DNA of 41,652 nucleotides from Variovorax boronicumulans NBRC 103145 (GTDB taxonomy: Bacteria > Pseudomonadota > Gammaproteobacteria > Burkholderiales > Burkholderiaceae_C). Shown here one piece after another: positions 28,875-36,161 of the stretch (its first letter is position 1; each line of letters starts with the position of its first letter). Location of the stretch: positions 1-41,652 of the forward strand of contig NZ_BCUS01000053.1 in assembly GCF_001591345.1 (NCBI RefSeq). The letters are read 5' to 3'. Position numbers and translations under genes: made by a program. The notes below the pieces were generated by a model. That model made no database searches and was not told the DNA's origin. It saw only the letters and a program-made list of their open reading frames with translations.

Positions 28875-29324
28875 TCAGGCGCCCGTGAGGGCGGCCTTGA
28901 CCGCGGCGCTGACCTGGCCCATGTCGGCCTTGCCGGCCAGGCGGGTCTTGACCACGCCCATCACCTTGCCCATGTCGCCGGGGCCCGAGGCGCCCAGTTC
29001 GGCCACGATGGCTTTCACCGCGGCAGCCGTTTCATCGGCGCTCATGCGCTGGGGCAGGTAGACCTCGAGCACCTTGATCTCGGCGGCTTCCTTGTCGGCC
29101 AGGTCGGCGCGGCCACCCGTGGTGAACGCGGCGATCGAGTCCTTGCGCTGCTTGACCATCTTGTCGACGATGGCCACGACCATGGCGTCGTCGAGCTCCA
29201 CGCGCTCGTCGACTTCCTTTTGCTTCATGGCGGCGAGCAGCAGGCGGATGGTGGCCAGGCGCTCCGAATCCTTGGCGCGCATCGCCGTCTTCATGTCTTC
29301 GGTGATTTGTTCTTTGAGAGTCAT
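28875..29324 (-). CDS. yqeY: GatB/YqeY domain-containing protein
   Basis: This 149-residue protein is of the YqeY family, related to the tail domain of the GatB amidotransferase subunit. It has an N-terminal helical domain (MTLKEQITEDMKTAMRAKD, then RLATIRLLLAAMKQKEVD) and a C-terminal helical domain (DMGKVMGVVKTRLAGKADM). The biochemical role is not settled in the family; tRNA interaction is suspected. It follows rpsU, a conserved pairing in proteobacteria, but a strong intrinsic terminator separates the two, so yqeY depends on read-through or its own promoter. Confidence 0.93.
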   Translation of the reverse strand: MTLKEQITEDMKTAMRAKDSERLATIRLLLAAMKQKEVDERVELDDAMVVAIVDKMVKQRKDSIAAFTTGGRADLADKEAAEIKVLEVYLPQRMSADETAAAVKAIVAELGASGPGDMGKVMGVVKTRLAGKADMGQVSAAVKAALTGA

Positions 29325-29341
29325 TCTTCGCAACCTTTCGG

Positions 29342-29379
29342 AAAAAACAAAAGCCGCGGCAGGTTTCCCTGGCGCGGCT
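29342..29379 (-). terminator. Intrinsic terminator after rpsU
   Basis: A stem of twelve base pairs with one mismatch (AGCCGCG at 29352-29358 plus CAGG, pairing with CCTG plus CGCGGCT at 29373-29379, loop TTTC) is followed on the minus strand by TTTTGTTTTTT (plus-strand AAAAAACAAAA at 29342-29352). It lies 57 bases past the rpsU stop and 18 bases before the yqeY start, and would uncouple the ribosomal protein gene from yqeY. Confidence 0.82.
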
Positions 29380-29435
29380 GGTGCAACGGGGCGCTGGCAG
29401 GGACTTTCGTCGGGGCCAGCCGCCCTGGGCGTTGC

Positions 29436-29648
29436 TTAGTACAGCTTCTTGGGGAGCTGCATGCTGCGCACGCGCTTGTAGTGGCGCTTGACCGCAGCTG
29501 CCTTCTTGCGCTTGCGCTCGGCCGTCGGCTTCTCGTAGAACTCGCGGGCGCGCAGGTCGGTCAGCAGGCCGAGCTTTTCGATGGTGCGCTTGAAGCGGCG
29601 CAGGGCGACGTCGAAGGGCTCGTTTTCTTTAACGCGGATGGTGGTCAT
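29436..29648 (-). CDS. rpsU: 30S ribosomal protein S21
   Basis: This small basic protein of 70 residues starts [20 protein letters not shown] and has the conserved [20 protein letters not shown] segment. It is a component of the small ribosomal subunit near the anti-Shine-Dalgarno sequence and influences translation initiation. The C-terminus [13 protein letters not shown] is typical of betaproteobacteria. A TATAAT box about 110 bases upstream and a terminator 57 bases downstream mark it as a single-gene transcript. Confidence 0.97.
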
Positions 29649-29704
29649 TGATGAATCGTTGAAATGGATTTGGCCGGGGGAGATCGAGGCCCCAAGCCGG
29701 GGTT

Positions 29705-29763
29705 CCTCAACTGAAAACTTTTTGCGGCCGTTGAGGGAAGGCCAGAGTTAGCCCGCGATTATA
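29705..29763 (-). promoter_or_regulatory. rpsU: Probable rpsU promoter and leader stem-loop
   Basis: On the minus strand a perfect TATAAT lies at 29763-29758, overlapping the TAA stop of the upstream flavoprotein gene. No good -35 is obvious, and CGCACA at 17 bases is only a partial match. Transcription would start near 29751, giving a leader of about 100 bases. The leader contains a 7-base inverted repeat (CCTCAAC at 29705-29711, GTTGAGG at 29730-29736). Confidence 0.55.
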
Positions 29764-30985
29764 GCGCGGTTGCGCACGCATGTGCGCTCGCCCACGCCCA
29801 TTGGAAGTTGTATCCGCCCAACCAGCCGGTCACATCGACCACTTCGCCGATGAAATACAGGCCCGGCTGCTTCGATTCCATGGTTTGTGACGACAGATCG
29901 CGCGTGTCGACGCCGCCCGCCGTCACCTCGGCCTTCTTGTAGCCCTCGGTGCCGCTGGGGGTGATCTGCCAGCGGGTGATGCGCTCGGACAGCGCCGCCA
30001 GCGCCTTGTCGGTCGCTTCGTTGACCGGGCGCTGCAGGGCCGGGTCTTCGCCGACCCAGGCGTCGGCCAGCCGCGAGGGCACCAGCGCGGCCAGTTCGTT
30101 GGCGATGCGCTTCTTCGAGCGCCGCTTGGCGTCGGACAGCGACTCGGCCACGTCCATGCCGGGTGCGAAGTCGAGCGTCAGCGGGGCGCCGGGCTTCCAG
30201 TAGCTCGAGATCTGCAGCACCGCCGGGCCCGACAAGCCGCGGTGGGTGAACAGCAGGTCTTCCAGGAAGGCCATCTTGTCCTTCTTGCCGCCGGTCTCGA
30301 TGCGCACCGGCAGCGCCAGCCCGGCCAGGCCGGCGTAGGGCGCCCAGGCGTCGCCGCCGAAGGTCAGCGGCACCAGCGCCGGGCGGGGCGCGACCAGCCG
30401 CAGGCCGAACTGCTCGGCGAGCCGGTAGCCGAAGTCGCTTGCACCAATCTGGGGAATCGACAGGCCGCCGGTGGCCACCACGAGCTTGGGCGCGTCGATC
30501 GGGCCGCGCGTGCTACTGATTTGGTAGCGACCGTCGACAAAGGCGATGTCGCCGAGCTTGCACGGCTGCCAGCGCTCGACGTTGCCGGCGGCGCACTCGG
30601 CCAGCAGCATGTCGACGATCTGCTGCGAGGAGCCGTCGCAGAACAGCTGGCCCTTGTGCTTCTCGTGGTACGCGATGCCGTGGCGCTGCACCATGTCGAT
30701 GAACTGCTGCGGCGCGTAGCGCGAGAGCGCCGAGCGGCAGAAATTCGGGTTGTCGCCGACGAAATGGCGCTGCGGGGCGCGCACGTCGAGGTCGCGGTTG
30801 GTGAAGTTGGCGCGGCCGCCGCCCGAGATGCGGATCTTTTCGCCGACCTTCTCGCTGTGGTCGACCAGCAGCACGCGCAGGCCGCGCTGGCCCGCCAGTG
30901 CGGCGCAAAAGAGACCTGCTGCGCCGGCGCCGACGACAACGACGTCAAAGGAAGAAGAGGGAGAGGAAGAAGAAGGAGAGCTCAA
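29759..30985 (-). CDS. NAD(P)/FAD-dependent oxidoreductase, HI0933/BaiN-like
   Basis: This 408-residue flavoprotein has the FAD motif VVVGAGAAGLFCA at residues about 15-27, followed by the family hallmark GEKIRISGGGRANFTN, an ATGGLSIPQIGASDFGY segment, and the C-terminal FIGEVVDVTGWLGGYNFQWAWASG-like block. It appears to start with TTG at 30985, directly overlapping the stop of the lipoprotein gene (TTGA). A Ser/Pro-rich tail precedes the Rossmann fold, and no ATG is available nearby. Members include BaiN-type reductases and proteins of unknown role. It is the third gene of a coupled unit. Confidence 0.87.
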   Translation of the reverse strand: MSSPSSSSPSSSFDVVVVGAGAAGLFCAALAGQRGLRVLLVDHSEKVGEKIRISGGGRANFTNRDLDVRAPQRHFVGDNPNFCRSALSRYAPQQFIDMVQRHGIAYHEKHKGQLFCDGSSQQIVDMLLAECAAGNVERWQPCKLGDIAFVDGRYQISSTRGPIDAPKLVVATGGLSIPQIGASDFGYRLAEQFGLRLVAPRPALVPLTFGGDAWAPYAGLAGLALPVRIETGGKKDKMAFLEDLLFTHRGLSGPAVLQISSYWKPGAPLTLDFAPGMDVAESLSDAKRRSKKRIANELAALVPSRLADAWVGEDPALQRPVNEATDKALAALSERITRWQITPSGTEGYKKAEVTAGGVDTRDLSSQTMESKQPGLYFIGEVVDVTGWLGGYNFQWAWASAHACATAL

Positions 30986-31773
30986 GCGGGTCCGTCCGCC
31001 GCCAGCACCGGCGGCGGGTTGTATTTGAGGTGGCCCACGTAGCGCAGCGGCTGCGTGGCGGCGATCGAGGGCACGTCGCCTTCGCGCATGTGGAGCAGGT
31101 CGGCGGGGCTTACCCAGCGCGGGTCGGCGTCGGTGATCGGCACGCCGGCCTGGCGGTAGGCCTCCAGCACGAACTGGGAGCAGAAGAACTGGTCGTTGCG
31201 GCTGGCGCCCAGCTGCACCGTGGCCAGGCCGCTGATGCAGTACGCGCTGACGGCCGAGGGAATCAGCGGCAGCTCGCACAGCCGGCGGTTCAGTACGAAG
31301 GGCGCGTTCAGCAGCACGCCGGCGGTGTTGTAGCGGGTGCCGACCTGTGAATGCGCCCACTCGCGCATCTTCTCGACGTCGGCCTCGACGAGGCCCGGCA
31401 CGCGGAAGGCCACGACCATCTGCTCTTCGTCGACCACCTCGGCCAGCGGCCGCGCGCGCACGCCGGTGCCCACGGCCTCAGCGATCTGCCCGTCGCCCAG
31501 GTACAGCACGGCATGGCTCACGGGCGAGAAGGTGCCCAGGCGGATGCCGAAGGAGTTCACCGTTGCGATCGAGGTCAGCAGGATGTCACCGGGCGCCAGC
31601 ACCTCGGCGCCGATCAGCTCGCCGCCGTTGCCGGGGGCGATCACCGAGCTCTGCACACGCAGGCGCAGGCCCGAGGTTTCGGAGGGCATCTCGATGCGCG
31701 TGGCGCAGGCCGAGAGCAAGAGCGGCAGCGCCGCGGCGAGCGCCGCAGCGCGAAGAAGGGAGGCCATGGTCAT
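30982..31773 (-). CDS. YiiX/YebB-like lipoprotein (permuted NlpC/P60 cysteine-peptidase fold)
   Basis: This 263-residue protein starts MTMASLLRAAALAAALPLLLSAC, a lipoprotein signal peptide with a LSAC lipobox at about residue 23. The mature protein has GDILL, SHAVLYLGDGQIAEAV (probable catalytic His) and FFCSQFVLEAYRQAG (probable catalytic Cys), the permuted papain-like arrangement of YiiX/YebB proteins, which may act on peptide, acyl or lipid amide bonds. The chosen ATG overlaps the hydroxylase stop (ATGA); a second ATG two codons later is equally possible. Activity is inferred from the fold only. Confidence 0.82.
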   Translation of the reverse strand: MTMASLLRAAALAAALPLLLSACATRIEMPSETSGLRLRVQSSVIAPGNGGELIGAEVLAPGDILLTSIATVNSFGIRLGTFSPVSHAVLYLGDGQIAEAVGTGVRARPLAEVVDEEQMVVAFRVPGLVEADVEKMREWAHSQVGTRYNTAGVLLNAPFVLNRRLCELPLIPSAVSAYCISGLATVQLGASRNDQFFCSQFVLEAYRQAGVPITDADPRWVSPADLLHMREGDVPSIAATQPLRYVGHLKYNPPPVLAADGPA

Positions 31774-32894
31774 CCCTTCCAGACGAACGGGAACTTCAAC
31801 TGCTTGAAGAAGCCGTTGGGCACGTAGTCGCCCAGCACGCCGTACTTCTCGGGCCAGAGCTTGGTACTCTTCACGGCCGTGCCGAAGAGGTAGTCGAGGA
31901 AGGCGTAGTGCGCCGCGTAGTTCTTGTCGAGTGCCTCGATGTCCTGGCTGTGGTGCCAGTGGTGAAAGTTGGGCGTCACGATGAGGTAGCGCAGCGGCCC
32001 CAGGCGCACGCTCACGTTGCAGTGGTTGAACACCGCCTGGAAGCCGACCACCACGATGTAGGCGTCGATCACGTCCTTGCTGAAACCCAGCACGTAGATC
32101 GGCGCGAGCACCAGCGTGCGCGTGATCAGCAGCTCCAGGATGTGCTGGCGCGAGCCCGCCATCCAGTCCATGCTCTTCACGCTGTGGTGCACGGCGTGCA
32201 GGCGCCACAGCACCGGGACCTCGTGGTACGCGCGGTGCGTCCAGTACTGCACGAGGTCGGCCACGAGAATGATCAGCAGGATGCCGGCCCAGAACGGCAG
32301 GTTGCCCACCCAGCCGCGGATGCCGTCGTTGGCGGCCCAGCCGAAGAGCTTGTGCACCATGAGGTTGGTGGCCAGCAGCACGAAGCCCACGATCATGTGG
32401 TTCACCACGAAGTGGTGGAAATCGGTCTGCCACTCTTCGCGGAACACGGGTTGATCTTTGCGCAGTGCAAAGAGCTTCTCGATGAAGATGAAGATCAGCG
32501 ACGAACCCAGCAGGTCGAGGATGAACCAATCGAGCCCGATGTACGGCGTGTGGTCCGCGAAGTCGTGCACCGGCACCTTGTGCCCGCCCAGCAGCGCCGA
32601 CACCACCACCAGCAGGAACGCGGCCGACGAGAGCCAGCGCGAGCGGTTGAAGATGATGTTGACCAGCGAGAGCCCGCCCGCAATGACCAGCGCGGTGAGC
32701 AAGATGACGCGCATCACGTCGACGTTGTAGCTCTTGCGCAGCTCGGGCGTCGTCAGGTACTGCGGGAAGTGAAAGGCCAGCACGCCCAGGAAGCACAGGG
32801 CGGCGAGGCTGAAGGCAATGGTGCCCGTGACCAGCCCGCGCCCGCGGCGCAGCTCGCCGTGGCTTTCGGTGAATTCGTTGAGTTTGTCGAGCAT
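31770..32894 (-). CDS. Sterol desaturase / fatty acid hydroxylase family protein
   Basis: This 374-residue integral membrane di-iron enzyme has about seven hydrophobic segments and the three histidine boxes of the superfamily: HRAYH (HxxxH), HAVHH (HxxHH) and HHWHH. Such enzymes hydroxylate or desaturate lipid acyl chains or sterol-like substrates with O2. An AGGCAGGG purine tract precedes the ATG. It heads a three-gene unit with a lipoprotein of the YiiX family and an FAD reductase-like protein, each overlapping the next by four bases. The lipid substrate is unknown. Confidence 0.9.
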   Translation of the reverse strand: MLDKLNEFTESHGELRRGRGLVTGTIAFSLAALCFLGVLAFHFPQYLTTPELRKSYNVDVMRVILLTALVIAGGLSLVNIIFNRSRWLSSAAFLLVVVSALLGGHKVPVHDFADHTPYIGLDWFILDLLGSSLIFIFIEKLFALRKDQPVFREEWQTDFHHFVVNHMIVGFVLLATNLMVHKLFGWAANDGIRGWVGNLPFWAGILLIILVADLVQYWTHRAYHEVPVLWRLHAVHHSVKSMDWMAGSRQHILELLITRTLVLAPIYVLGFSKDVIDAYIVVVGFQAVFNHCNVSVRLGPLRYLIVTPNFHHWHHSQDIEALDKNYAAHYAFLDYLFGTAVKSTKLWPEKYGVLGDYVPNGFFKQLKFPFVWKG

Positions 32895-32922
32895 CCCTGC
32901 CTCTTCCTTCTTGTTCGTTGGG

Positions 32923-32965
32923 CCGGGCGGGATTTTAGGCGGCGCCCGGACGGCGGCGCTACACT
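32923..32965 (+). promoter_or_regulatory. Candidate operator and promoter of the copper cluster
   Basis: A perfect 7-base inverted repeat (CCGGGCG at 32923-32929, CGCCCGG at 32943-32949) lies just upstream of a -10-like TACACT at 32960-32965, in the 81-base gap between the divergent hydroxylase gene and the first gene of the copper cluster. The repeat covers the expected -35 zone. No canonical -35 or copper-box was recognised, so both assignments are tentative. Confidence 0.35.
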
Positions 32966-32975
32966 GCGCCTCCTC

Positions 32976-33362
32976 ATGGCCCGCCGCTCCCTTCGTCGCT
33001 GCACGACCGCGATTTTCGTGGTCCTGTCGCTGCTGTTCTCGCAGTTGGCGCTGGCAGGCTATGTCTGCCCCGGCACGTCGGACAGCCCGGGTTCGATGGC
33101 CGACATGATGGCGTCGGGCGAGCCCTGCGAGGGCATGGACATGGCCCAGCCGGTGCTGTGCTTCCAGCACGCCGCCGACCTGTCGCTGTCCTTCGAGCCG
33201 GTGAAGCTGGCCACGCCCTCGCTGCCGGCCATCGTGCAGCTCGTGGTGATGCCGCTGGTGCTGGCGTCGGAAGGCCATGTCCTTCCGCCGCAGGCCGTGC
33301 CGGAGCGGCAGCATCCACCGCCCGATCCCGTTTTTCTCGCCACGCGCCGACTGCGCGTCTGA
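32976..33362 (+). CDS. Small exported Cys/Met-rich protein preceding the Cu/Ag efflux genes
   Basis: This 128-residue protein starts MARRSLRRCTTAIFVVLSLLFSQLALAG. Residues 1-27 form a signal peptide. The next 40 residues hold three cysteines, six methionines and a histidine (VCPG, MADMM, PCEGMDM, VLCFQH), suited to binding soft metal ions. The second half is hydrophobic (LPAIVQLVVMPLVLA) and Pro/His-rich. No family was recognised. It is 76 bases before the channel gene in the same direction, a position where small copper-resistance proteins are common. A metal-related role is inferred. Confidence 0.7.
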   Translation: MARRSLRRCTTAIFVVLSLLFSQLALAGYVCPGTSDSPGSMADMMASGEPCEGMDMAQPVLCFQHAADLSLSFEPVKLATPSLPAIVQLVVMPLVLASEGHVLPPQAVPERQHPPPDPVFLATRRLRV

Positions 33363-33438
33363 CATCTCCGTCGACTGACCGGTGCTGGTGCGGCGCGTCC
33401 GCCTGCCAGCGATTCGCTCGTTCGTTTGCGGAGTTTTC

Positions 33439-34671
33439 ATGTTCATTTCCTTTTCGCGCGCGGCCGCCTGGGCTGCCGCATTGCTGCCGTACCTGGCGAC
33501 GGCGGCCCCCTTATCTCTTGATGCAGCGCTGGAGCTTGCGGCCCGGCGTTCCGAAGCCACCCGCGCCGCCCGTGCCGGCGTCGCCAGTGCCACGGCGGCG
33601 GCCTCCGCGGCCCCGCAGCTTCCCGACCCCACGTTGCGCATCGGCGTCGACAACCTGCCCGCGACGGGCGCGGATCGTTTCCACACCACGCGCGACTCGA
33701 TGACGATGAAGCGCATCGGCATCAGCCAGGAATGGCTGTCCGCCGACAAGCGCGCTGCGCGGCAGGCCGCCGCCGAGGCGTCGGTCGGGCTGGAGGCGGT
33801 GCGGGTGCAGGCTGCCGTGGCCGACACCCGCAGGCAGGCCGCGCTCGCCTACGTCGACGCCTTCTACGTCGGCGAGAGCGTCAAGCTCGCACGGCGCATG
33901 GAGCACCACGCGCACGAAGAACTGGAGGCCTCGCGCGCACGCCTGTCATCGGCCGGGGGAAGCAGCCAGGATGTGCTGGCGCTGGCCGGCGCCAGGGGCA
34001 TCGCGGAAGACGAGACGGCCGACCTCCTGCAGCAGCTGGAAGCCGCCAGCGTCGCCTTCCAGCGCTGGGTCGGCGTACCGCCCCACGAACTGCAGTCTCC
34101 GGGCGCCATCGCCGCGCCCTCCGAAGCGGCCTATGTGGCCGCGCACCCCACGGTCGCGGCCCTGCGGCGCGATGTCGACGTGGCCAGGCAGACGGCGGCC
34201 GTCACCGCCTCCAACCGCAAGCCGAACTGGACCTGGGAGCTCGCCTACGGCCAGCGCACCGGCTACGCCGACATGGTGTCGGTGGGCCTGAGCATTCCTC
34301 TGCCCGTGGCGCCCGGCGAGCGGCAGGATCGGGACACCGCCGCCAAGCTGGCCTTGGTCGAGAAAGCCGAGGCCGATCTGGCCGAAGTCACCCGGGCCGC
34401 GACCGCCGAGTACCAGGCGCTGCGCAGCGATGCGCAACGCCTGCAGCAACGCATCGACCGCTACCGCACGGGCGTGGTCGTTCCGGCCGGCCAGAGAACC
34501 GCGGCCGCAACGGCGGCCTACCGCTCCAACCAGGGCAGCCTCGTCACGCTGTTCGAGGCGCGCCATGCCGAAGTGGAAGTGCAGCGCAAGCTGCTGACGC
34601 TGCAGCGCGACCTGGCCAGAACCCACGTCCAACTGGCCTTCCGGCCGCTCACCACCGAGGGGGCCCCATGA
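33439..34671 (+). CDS. cusC: TolC family outer membrane protein of the Cu/Ag efflux system
   Basis: This 410-residue outer membrane channel subunit starts MFISFSRAAAWAAALLPYLATAA, with GGAG six bases before the ATG. A signal peptide covers about residues 1-24. The body has two OEP repeats with long Ala/Arg/Glu coiled coils and the beta-strand turn VSVGLSIPLPVAPGERQDRD. It is paralogous to the truncated protein at the window start but only loosely similar. The stop overlaps the adaptor start (ATGA). Copper/silver specificity comes from the adaptor and pump. Confidence 0.9.
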   Translation: MFISFSRAAAWAAALLPYLATAAPLSLDAALELAARRSEATRAARAGVASATAAASAAPQLPDPTLRIGVDNLPATGADRFHTTRDSMTMKRIGISQEWLSADKRAARQAAAEASVGLEAVRVQAAVADTRRQAALAYVDAFYVGESVKLARRMEHHAHEELEASRARLSSAGGSSQDVLALAGARGIAEDETADLLQQLEAASVAFQRWVGVPPHELQSPGAIAAPSEAAYVAAHPTVAALRRDVDVARQTAAVTASNRKPNWTWELAYGQRTGYADMVSVGLSIPLPVAPGERQDRDTAAKLALVEKAEADLAEVTRAATAEYQALRSDAQRLQQRIDRYRTGVVVPAGQRTAAATAAYRSNQGSLVTLFEARHAEVEVQRKLLTLQRDLARTHVQLAFRPLTTEGAP

Positions 34672-36161
34672 ACCGTACACGCACGATCGGCGCAGCGTTG
34701 CTGGCCGCCCTGTTGCTCGGCGCAGGCGCCTTCTACCTGGGGCGCACGACAGCCCCGTCCACGGAGGCGTCGGCGACCACGCCGTCCACCTCGGACGGCC
34801 GCAAGGTCCTCTACTGGCACGACCCCATGGTGCCCGGCCCGCGCTTCGACAAGCCCGGCAAGTCGCCCTTCATGGACATGCAGCTGGTGCCGATGTACGC
34901 CGACAGCACCACCGGCACGGGCAGTGCAGGCGGCGTGCAGGTGAGCCCCACGGTCCAGCAGAACCTCGGCATCCGGTATGCCGGCGTGCGGCGCGCGGAA
35001 GTCTCCGAGTCCTTCGACGCGGTCGGTGCCGTGCAGTTCGACGAGCGCCTCAATGTCGTCGTGCAGACGCGCGTGGCGGGCTACGTCGAGCGCCTGTCGG
35101 TCCGCGCGCCGATGGAGCGCGTGCGCAAGGGGCAGGCGTTGGCGACGGTCTTCGCGCCTGAATGGCTCGGGCCGCAGAACGAATGGCTGGCCCTCAAGCG
35201 CTCGGGCGTTTCCGCCGACCTCGTTGCGGCCGCGCGTGATCGCATGCGGGCCCTGTCCATCCCCGCCGAGCTCATCCGCCGCAGCGAGGAAACCGGCACG
35301 GCGCAGGCGCGCTACGTGCTCACCGCGCCGTCCGACGGTGTGGTGGCCGAGCTGGGCGTGCGCGAAGGTGTCGCGGTCACGCCCGGCATGACACTGTTCC
35401 GCATCGCGGGCCTGGAGAAGGTCTGGGCAGTGGCCGAGATTCCGGAAGCACAGGCCGTGCGGCTCGCACGCGGCCAGAAGGTCAGGGCGGTCCTCCAGGC
35501 CGATGCGGCCCAGTCGTTCGACGGCACGCTCGACGAGATCCTGCCCGAGGTCAACGCAGCCACCCGCACCCTGAAGGCCCGCTTCGAGGTCAACAACAGC
35601 AACGGGAAGCTCACGCCCGGGATGCTGCTGCGCCTGCAGGTGACGGGGCCCGCCAGCACCCGGCTGGTCGTGCCGTCCGAAGCCGTCATCCGCACCGGCA
35701 AGCGCGCGGTCGTCATCGTGCGCAAGGCCGACGGCGCGTTCGAGCCGCGCGACGTGTCGACTGGCGCGGACCTCGGCGACGACACCGAAGTCTTCTCCGG
35801 CCTGAATGAAGGCGAGCAGGTGGTGGCCAGCGGCCAGTTCCTCATCGACTCGGAGGCCCGGCTGCGGTCGGTGCTGGGCAGCATGGCATCGCCTGCGGTC
35901 ACGGCCGCAGCGCCGGCTGCCGTGCTGCACCAGGCCGAAGGCAAGGTGGAAAGCGTGGCGCCCGACGGCCTCACGATCTCGCACGGCCCTGTCGCCACGC
36001 TCAAGTGGCCGCCGATGACGATGGGCTTTGCGAAGGCATCACCCGAGGCGTTCCCGGACATCCAGCCCGGCGACATGGTCCGCTTCGAATTCAAGGAAGG
36101 CGGCCCCACGGGCTACGAGCTGGTCTCCGTGCAACGCATGCCACAGGGCGCCAAGCGATGA
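34668..36161 (+). CDS. cusB: CusB-type RND adaptor with N-terminal heavy-metal-binding motif and fused C-terminal CusF domain
   Basis: This 497-residue periplasmic adaptor has four parts. Residues 7-25 form the membrane anchor. Residues 48-77 form a heavy-metal-binding segment ([30 protein letters not shown]), a methionine-bearing relative of the YHS-like domain of CusB proteins. Residues about 90-410 are the adaptor core, with two lipoyl halves and a barrel. Residues about 423-497 form a CusF-like OB-fold domain retaining His (ISHGP), Trp and two Met in KWPPMTMGF. CusF normally is a separate chaperone that hands Cu(I)/Ag(I) to CusB, so this fusion places donor and acceptor on one chain. ATGA overlaps occur at both ends. 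Confidence 0.93.
   Translation: MNRTRTIGAALLAALLLGAGAFYLGRTTAPSTEASATTPSTSDGRKVLYWHDPMVPGPRFDKPGKSPFMDMQLVPMYADSTTGTGSAGGVQVSPTVQQNLGIRYAGVRRAEVSESFDAVGAVQFDERLNVVVQTRVAGYVERLSVRAPMERVRKGQALATVFAPEWLGPQNEWLALKRSGVSADLVAAARDRMRALSIPAELIRRSEETGTAQARYVLTAPSDGVVAELGVREGVAVTPGMTLFRIAGLEKVWAVAEIPEAQAVRLARGQKVRAVLQADAAQSFDGTLDEILPEVNAATRTLKARFEVNNSNGKLTPGMLLRLQVTGPASTRLVVPSEAVIRTGKRAVVIVRKADGAFEPRDVSTGADLGDDTEVFSGLNEGEQVVASGQFLIDSEARLRSVLGSMASPAVTAAAPAAVLHQAEGKVESVAPDGLTISHGPVATLKWPPMTMGFAKASPEAFPDIQPGDMVRFEFKEGGPTGYELVSVQRMPQGAKR

Noticed and set aside
30986..31360. Extension of the HI0933-type flavoprotein upstream of the TTG
   Set aside because: The region codes for the C-terminus of the lipoprotein in another frame, and the extension shows no family similarity.
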